Assembly (NCBI GenBank): GCA_964639895.1
Contig: CAZXEJ010000031.1
Coordinates: 1 to 27,421, forward strand
Length of the DNA: 27,421 nt
Source: CAZXEJ01 sp964639895
GTDB lineage: Bacteria; Desulfobacterota_D; UBA1144; Nemesobacterales; JADFKM01
Reading direction: 5' to 3'
The notes under the pieces were generated by a model. It was not told the origin of the DNA, ran no database searches, and saw nothing but the letters and a program-made list of their open reading frames with translations. Shown here one piece after another: positions 23,467 to 27,421 of this stretch. Every line of letters begins with the position of its first letter. The first letter of the stretch is position 1. The position numbers and the translations under genes were made by a program.

Positions 23467-24774
23467 ATGAGCAACTTCCCTCCCGGCTTGGACACCGCCG
23501 TCGACTACAGGTTCTTCGACGCCGTCTTCCAGCGGCGCTCACGCAGGTTCGGCCTCGGCATGGAGATAGACAGGGGGCCGCTCAAGTACAAGTCCAAACA
23601 CCCGCCCCATCCGCTCTCGGAACTCGAGGAGGCCATCCTCGTCTGGACGGGGCTGGGCATAAAGAACATAAACCTATCCGACTTCCCCCCCCACGTGGGG
23701 CTGGACCTGGAGATGCAGTTCACAAGCAAGACCATCCCCGCCCTGGGCGACGTACACCGTACGGAGCTCTTCTACACCAACGACCACGGCACCTACATGG
23801 TCAAGCTCCACGACCGCGCCCCGGACGACTTCCGCGGGCTCGAGGCGATGAGCCGCCACGAGCGCATGGAGCGTATCCTCGAGCTGTTCCGCGAATCGCG
23901 CGTCCTCATCGAGGACCGCCGCGCCGACCTGCCCGACAGGCCTCCCGGTCTTGCGGCCCACAACATGTGGAACGTCAACAAGCCCGGCACCACCGTGTTC
24001 ATGCCCGTCACCGACCTGTCGGCGTGCATAATCAACCTGTTCTTCTTCTACATGCGGCCCGACCACCGCTACAACTTCCTCGACGAACTCCACGGCCTCC
24101 GTCCCCCCGGAACGGCGGGCTGGATAAAGCGCGGATTCATCGATGAATCCAAGCGCATGCCGCTCATCGAAGCCGAGTTGCGGTTTGCCAACGGCTACAT
24201 AGCCGAACAGGCCTTCATGGGCCAGAACATGGTCCTCACCCTCCAGACCCTGGGGCTCGGAGGGTGGATGTTCAGCGGGTTCGCCAGCATGTTCATCCTC
24301 GGCGGCACCCCGTTCTTCAAGGGACTCGGGTTCAAGTTCATCACCCCCCAGATAAAGGGCGAGACCGGAAACCCCAACCCCGTAGCCGTGGGCAAGGAGG
24401 GACTGTTCCACGCCTTCTGCCCGCCGTTCTACAAGGACATGGCCGAGGCCGTCGAGGCGTTCAACGACCTCAAGTGGACGAACTGGGAGAAGCACAAGCT
24501 GCCCTACAACGACCCGCAGGCCGTACTGCGCGAGGTCGAGCGCCCGAGCAAGGAAGAGATCCAGGTGGTAAAGGACATCTGCTCCTACATCTACGACACC
24601 TACGGACGGTTCCCCGCGTTCAGCGATCCCATGTTCATAAGGTTCATGGTCCAGGCGCACCACCTCGATCTGGACTTCTACGACACCTACTACCCGCCCG
24701 GCGCCTACACGGAGAACCACAAGAACCACTTCAAGCTGTGGCACCCCGACATCCCGGACCCGTTCGAGCGATAA
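23467..24774 (+). CDS. Nitroreductase-like protein, unassigned family
   Basis: 435 residues, about twice the size of a simple nitroreductase. The N-terminus has the FMN-phosphate-binding type motif FQRRSRRFG (21-29), followed by HPLSELEEAILVWTGLGI, as in nitroreductase-fold proteins. Near residue 260, MVLTLQTLGLGGWMFSGF resembles the buried helix motif of that fold. The remainder has many aromatic residues and no signal peptide or clear membrane helix. FMN binding and redox activity are inferred; the substrate is unknown. GGAG lies 6 nt before the chosen ATG; a GTG at 23431 and an ATG at 23455 are in frame but lie too near the predicted transcript start. It is divergent from pyrE and followed at 115 bp by a D-2-hydroxyacid dehydrogenase on the same strand. 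Confidence 0.72.
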   Translation: MSNFPPGLDTAVDYRFFDAVFQRRSRRFGLGMEIDRGPLKYKSKHPPHPLSELEEAILVWTGLGIKNINLSDFPPHVGLDLEMQFTSKTIPALGDVHRTELFYTNDHGTYMVKLHDRAPDDFRGLEAMSRHERMERILELFRESRVLIEDRRADLPDRPPGLAAHNMWNVNKPGTTVFMPVTDLSACIINLFFFYMRPDHRYNFLDELHGLRPPGTAGWIKRGFIDESKRMPLIEAELRFANGYIAEQAFMGQNMVLTLQTLGLGGWMFSGFASMFILGGTPFFKGLGFKFITPQIKGETGNPNPVAVGKEGLFHAFCPPFYKDMAEAVEAFNDLKWTNWEKHKLPYNDPQAVLREVERPSKEEIQVVKDICSYIYDTYGRFPAFSDPMFIRFMVQAHHLDLDFYDTYYPPGAYTENHKNHFKLWHPDIPDPFER

Positions 24775-24889
24775 CGCCCCCGCGATCGTGGTGCAGAGAT
24801 GCAGAAAACGCACGACGCACACTAACCCAGTTGACCGTTAGCGGCCCGGCCCACCCCGCCGCGGCCGCAACCCGAGGGAGCCAAGCCCC

Positions 24890-25894
24890 ATGGCCGGCCG
24901 ACGCGATGAACGAGGCGCCAGGAAGAGGGTGTTCATCACGGCCCCGTTGCCGGGACGCGCCGTCCCGTATCTGAGAGAGCGGTACGACGTAACCGTCTTT
25001 GAGGCCGGGCGCGCACCGACGGGCCCCGAGCTCGCCCGCGAGGTAGCCACGGCCGACGCCCTGATAACGATGCTCACCGACCGCATCGACCGCTACGTGA
25101 TCGACCACTGCCCTCGCCTCCGCGTCATAGCCAACTGCGCCGTAGGCTACGAGAACATCGACCTCGACGCCGCACGCGAGCGCGGCATAGTTGTCACCAA
25201 TACGCCCGGAGTGCTGACCGAGACGGTGGCCGACCTGGCATGGGCATTGATACTGGCCGTGGCGCGCCGCGTCCCCGAGGGAGACCAGCTCACCCGCGAG
25301 GGCCGCTTCCAGGGGTGGCAGCCCACGCTGCTGCTGGGACTCGACGTACACGGCCGCACGCTGGGCATCTACGGCATGGGCGAAATAGGTACGGCCGTAG
25401 CCCGGCGGTCGAAGGGGTTCGGTATGCGCGTCATATATCACAACCGCGGTCGGCGTCCCGAGGCCGAGCGGGAGCTCGGCGCCCGGTGGGTCGAGTTCCG
25501 GGAGCTCCTGGCCGAGTCCGATTTCCTCGTCATATCGGCCCCCCTCAACGATGCCACCCGCGGCCGCTTCGGCATGGCCGAGTTCCGGCGTATGAAGCGA
25601 AGCTCCGTGCTCATAAACGTCGGCCGAGGTCCCATCGTCCGCGAGCGCGAGCTGGCCGAGGCGCTGAGACAGCGCATCATCTGGGGCGCGGGCCTGGACG
25701 TGTACGAGCGCGAACCGGATGTGGAGGAGGCGCTGCTCGCCCAACGCAACACCGTGCTGCTGCCGCATGTGGGAAGCGCCACCGTGGAGACGAGGGAGCG
25801 GATGGCCATGATGGCCGCCTGCAGCGTTGAGACGGTGCTCGAGGGGGGAGTGCCCACGAACGCCGTCGTCGTACCGAGCGGGAAGGGGAATTGA
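24890..25894 (+). CDS. D-2-hydroxyacid dehydrogenase (glyoxylate/hydroxypyruvate reductase-like)
   Basis: 334 residues. It is an NAD(P)H-dependent oxidoreductase that interconverts 2-oxoacids and D-2-hydroxyacids. The substrate-binding half has NCAVGYENIDLDAARERGI and VTNTPGVLTETVADLAWAL. The Rossmann half has GIYGMGEIG (159-167), and the catalytic set is Arg246 (NVGRGPIV), Glu275 (YEREP) and His293 (LPHVGSAT). The sequence is closest in style to glyoxylate reductase (GyaR/GhrB), but substrate cannot be fixed from motifs. The ATG has GAGGGAG about 10 nt upstream. No promoter was seen in the 115 bp after the nitroreductase-like gene, so the two may share a transcript. A hairpin 27 nt after the stop may end it. 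Confidence 0.9.
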   Translation: MAGRRDERGARKRVFITAPLPGRAVPYLRERYDVTVFEAGRAPTGPELAREVATADALITMLTDRIDRYVIDHCPRLRVIANCAVGYENIDLDAARERGIVVTNTPGVLTETVADLAWALILAVARRVPEGDQLTREGRFQGWQPTLLLGLDVHGRTLGIYGMGEIGTAVARRSKGFGMRVIYHNRGRRPEAERELGARWVEFRELLAESDFLVISAPLNDATRGRFGMAEFRRMKRSSVLINVGRGPIVRERELAEALRQRIIWGAGLDVYEREPDVEEALLAQRNTVLLPHVGSATVETRERMAMMAACSVETVLEGGVPTNAVVVPSGKGN

Positions 25895-26380
25895 ACGCGC
25901 ACTTCCCTCAAGCAGAGAGGTAGCCGGAAACGCCGGCTCGTCATTTGTCCCCACCGTCGAGCTGAGCGATGCGCCCAAGCCGCCCCAACCAGTAGACACC
26001 AGGGTCGGAACCGCCGCAAGCGCGCCGAAACCAAGGGAGTCACCGACGCCCCCCTCTCCAATCACGCGAAGCCGTAGGGGGACGCCGCCCGCCTGTGGGC
26101 GACCCGGGCAACGCCGGAGGCACTTCCAAGCCAGAGGGGGGCATCGCCGACGGTACACGTGGATGAAGCTTACGCGAACCCCGCGGGCGAGAGCGGCCGG
26201 TACGAGGCGAGCCACCCCTATCTCTTTTTTCTATGACGGGAGGGCAGGCATAGGATTTCTTGGAGTCGACGTAGCAGCCCCGCGGCATCTCTCAAGAAGG
26301 AGCACACACCGGCCCTGACATGGAGCCGCGCGCCGCCCCGACGCCTGATGCGGCGCCGCCTGTGTGAAGCGTGGGGCCTC
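25895..26380. other. Spacer with no recognisable gene
   Basis: 486 bp between two convergent genes. It starts with a hairpin at 25922-25938. The rest is rich in C, G and A (25981-26040 has 17 A but 3 T) and includes a T6 tract at about 26224-26229 without a strong stem. No gene, tRNA or repeat was recognised. Confidence 0.6.
25922..25938 (+). terminator. Possible terminator hairpin after the hydroxyacid dehydrogenase
   Basis: AGCCGG and CCGGCT form a perfect 6-bp GC-rich stem with the 5-nt loop AAACG, 27 nt after the stop codon, followed by the weak T-containing stretch CGTCATTTGT. Confidence 0.4.
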
Positions 26381-26842
26381 TCAGTTCAGCTCGAGCAGCG
26401 ACGGGAAGGGGTTGCGCTTGCCCACAAGCCTCTGCAGCGAGCGGAACACATCGGAGCGCTCGAACTCGTAGGGGTGGAGCGGCTCGCTCTCTTCGTCCTC
26501 GAACTGCCGCGCGTAGGCTATGCGGAACGCCTTGGCCTTGGCCAAGCGCACGGGGTCCGGGTCGTGCTCGAGGGCCTTCGCTATGAGGTCGGCGAACTCC
26601 TTGGTCCGCCCGCCGCTCCTCTGGCCGTAGCGGGCCACGGCGTCCAGGACGGCCGCTCCCCCACCTTCAGAGGGGACGGCCTTGAGTACGACTTCACACA
26701 GGTCCCGCACGCACTGGAGACTCTCGTGTATCTCCTCGATCTTCTCCACTATCACGGGCAGTTCCCCCCGGTCGAAATCGGAGAGATCGAATCCCTTGTA
26801 GTTGTAGGTCTCAGAGAAATCGTACTCGTTGATGGCAGACAT
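26381..26842 (-). CDS. Uncharacterised acidic cytoplasmic protein
   Basis: 153 residues, no family recognised. It has no signal peptide or membrane helix. The N-terminus is acidic and aromatic (NEYDFSETYNYKGFDLSDFD), and the remainder is mostly helical (ELPVIVEKIEEIHESLQCVRDLCEVVLKA; EFADLIAKALEHDPDPVRLAKAKAFRIAYARQFEDE). Gene evidence is strong: GGAGG 6 nt before the ATG, a good promoter upstream, and codon use like its neighbours. It stands alone on the minus strand, divergent from acylphosphatase. Two cysteines (CVRDLC) lie four residues apart in a helix and could be a redox or metal site, but that is speculation. Confidence 0.75.
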   Translation of the reverse strand: MSAINEYDFSETYNYKGFDLSDFDRGELPVIVEKIEEIHESLQCVRDLCEVVLKAVPSEGGGAAVLDAVARYGQRSGGRTKEFADLIAKALEHDPDPVRLAKAKAFRIAYARQFEDEESEPLHPYEFERSDVFRSLQRLVGKRNPFPSLLELN

Positions 26843-26884
26843 CGTTCCCTCCTTCGCGTGGGTTCTCTTCGACCCGCACTCTAA

Positions 26885-26912
26885 AATCTAAGCACTGCGC
26901 GGCCGTTTTCAA
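26885..26912 (-). promoter_or_regulatory. Sigma-70-like promoter for the uncharacterised acidic protein
   Basis: On the minus strand, TTGAAA (26912-26907), a 16-bp spacer and TAGATT (26890-26885). The predicted start near 26878 gives a leader of about 36 nt containing the strong ribosome binding site. Confidence 0.6.
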
Positions 26913-27004
26913 GTCCCAAATAGGGGGCCGGGTGGGGTGGGGAGAGCGAAAGTTTTAACGCAACTTGAAGTATTCACTCTAATTAATCAGAATTGTTTGA
27001 AATA

Positions 27005-27033
27005 TTGACACCCTACCGGAGTTGTTGTATTAT
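27005..27033 (+). promoter_or_regulatory. Strong sigma-70-like promoter for acylphosphatase
   Basis: A perfect TTGACA (27005-27010), a 17-bp spacer and TATTAT (27028-27033). The 50 bp upstream (26950-27004) are much richer in A/T than the rest of the window and look like an UP element. Transcription would start near 27040, leaving a leader of about 28 nt. Confidence 0.75.
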
Positions 27034-27067
27034 TCCCGGTACCGACGCCCGAGGGAACGAAGGGGAG

Positions 27068-27352
27068 ATGGAGAGGAAAAGGGTTCGTATAGTGGTCAGG
27101 GGGCGTGTACAAGGCGTGTTCTTCCGCGCCTACACGATGGAGAGGGCCCGTCGTCTGGGACTCGTCGGATGGGTCAAGAACCGAGACGACGGCGCCGTAG
27201 AGATAGTGGCCGAGGGTGAGGAGTCAAAGCTCGAAGAGCTGCTCGAATGGGCGCGCCACGGTCCCCCGGACGCCCGCGTAGACGAGGTAGAAGTCAACTG
27301 GGGTGATGCTGAAGGCGCGTTCGAGAACTTCATAATCGTAAACGAGCGCTGA
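27068..27352 (+). CDS. acyP: Acylphosphatase
   Basis: 94 residues, the standard size. It hydrolyses acyl phosphates such as acetyl or carbamoyl phosphate in the cytoplasm. The family signature is intact: VRIVVRGRVQGVFFRAYTM, with the phosphate-binding loop GRVQGVFFR and its catalytic Arg, then GWVKNRDDGAVEIVAEG with the catalytic Asn in VKN. The C-terminus FENFIIVNER matches the usual F.I. ending. The ATG at 27068 has AAGGGGAG directly upstream and begins at the conserved position. An earlier in-frame ATG at 26993 precedes the predicted transcript start and is rejected. Confidence 0.95.
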   Translation: MERKRVRIVVRGRVQGVFFRAYTMERARRLGLVGWVKNRDDGAVEIVAEGEESKLEELLEWARHGPPDARVDEVEVNWGDAEGAFENFIIVNER

Positions 27353-27421
27353 GGCGGGGTGTCGGAGGCGGCACGGTTGTAGACGGCGGAGCGGGGCAGG
27401 GATTGCAGTGGGAGAGGGGCT

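Noticed and set aside
23674..24822. 382-codon open frame on the minus strand
   Set aside because: It is antisense to the nitroreductase-like gene, which has the promoter, ribosome binding site and domain motifs.
24731..26215. 494-codon open frame on the minus strand
   Set aside because: It is antisense to the hydroxyacid dehydrogenase and has no motif or ribosome binding site.
26993..27067. Upstream in-frame ATG extending acylphosphatase by 25 codons
   Set aside because: It precedes the predicted -10 box, and the family N-terminus begins at 27068.

Overview
The window looks like a stretch of chromosome from a GC-rich Gram-negative bacterium, probably a deltaproteobacterial-type lineage (Desulfobacterota, Myxococcota or a relative). 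Three things point there. The gene order nnrD-tsaE-lysC-cimA is one I know from Geobacter-like genomes. There is a large protein joining an MJ0042-type zinc ribbon to a membrane helix and a DUF3426-like domain. There are also a type IV pilin with a probable sigma-54 promoter and a TonB-type protein. An LLM-class (possibly F420-using) oxidoreductase is compatible with an uncultured lineage. I see no rRNA, tRNA, CRISPR array, transposase or phage gene. The placement is inference from gene content only.

Layout, left to right. Positions 1-828 hold two long C homopolymers and a minus-strand PilV-like prepilin, with a TGGCATG-N4-TTGC (sigma-54-like) element upstream. Next is metG on the minus strand, then a 1.1 kb spacer with no gene. 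A minus-strand pair follows: a CaCA-family cation/Ca2+ antiporter and a TonB C-terminal-domain protein. A divergent pair comes next, an LLM-class oxidoreductase (-) and a DoxX-family membrane protein (+), then a second 1 kb spacer. After that lie a membrane-anchored lytic transglycosylase, a phasin-like small protein and the PcrA/UvrD helicase, all minus, and a third spacer of 0.8 kb.

From 12946 to 23340 there is a long minus-strand run. In transcription order it is pyrE, an unknown membrane-anchored protein, nnrD, tsaE, lysC, cimA, argC, an acyl-CoA synthetase and the zinc-ribbon protein. It covers pyrimidine synthesis, repair of damaged NAD(P)H, tRNA t6A modification, the entry to the aspartate family, the citramalate route to isoleucine, and one arginine step. 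tsaE/lysC and lysC/cimA overlap, so at least those three are probably translated together. Divergent from pyrE is a plus-strand nitroreductase-like protein followed by a D-2-hydroxyacid dehydrogenase. The right end has an unknown acidic protein (-) divergent from acylphosphatase (+).

The most interesting signals are these. A pair of interleaved perfect inverted repeats lies between pyrE and the nitroreductase-like gene, with one arm on each predicted -35 box. The ArgC homologue lacks the usual HRHTPEI histidines. The pilin has a probable sigma-54 promoter, a cysteine-rich insert and nearby homopolymers. The four long spacers share a strong A-over-T bias. I did not find convincing evidence of a new multi-gene system. 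Most of the window is ordinary housekeeping sequence with uncharacterised single genes embedded in it.
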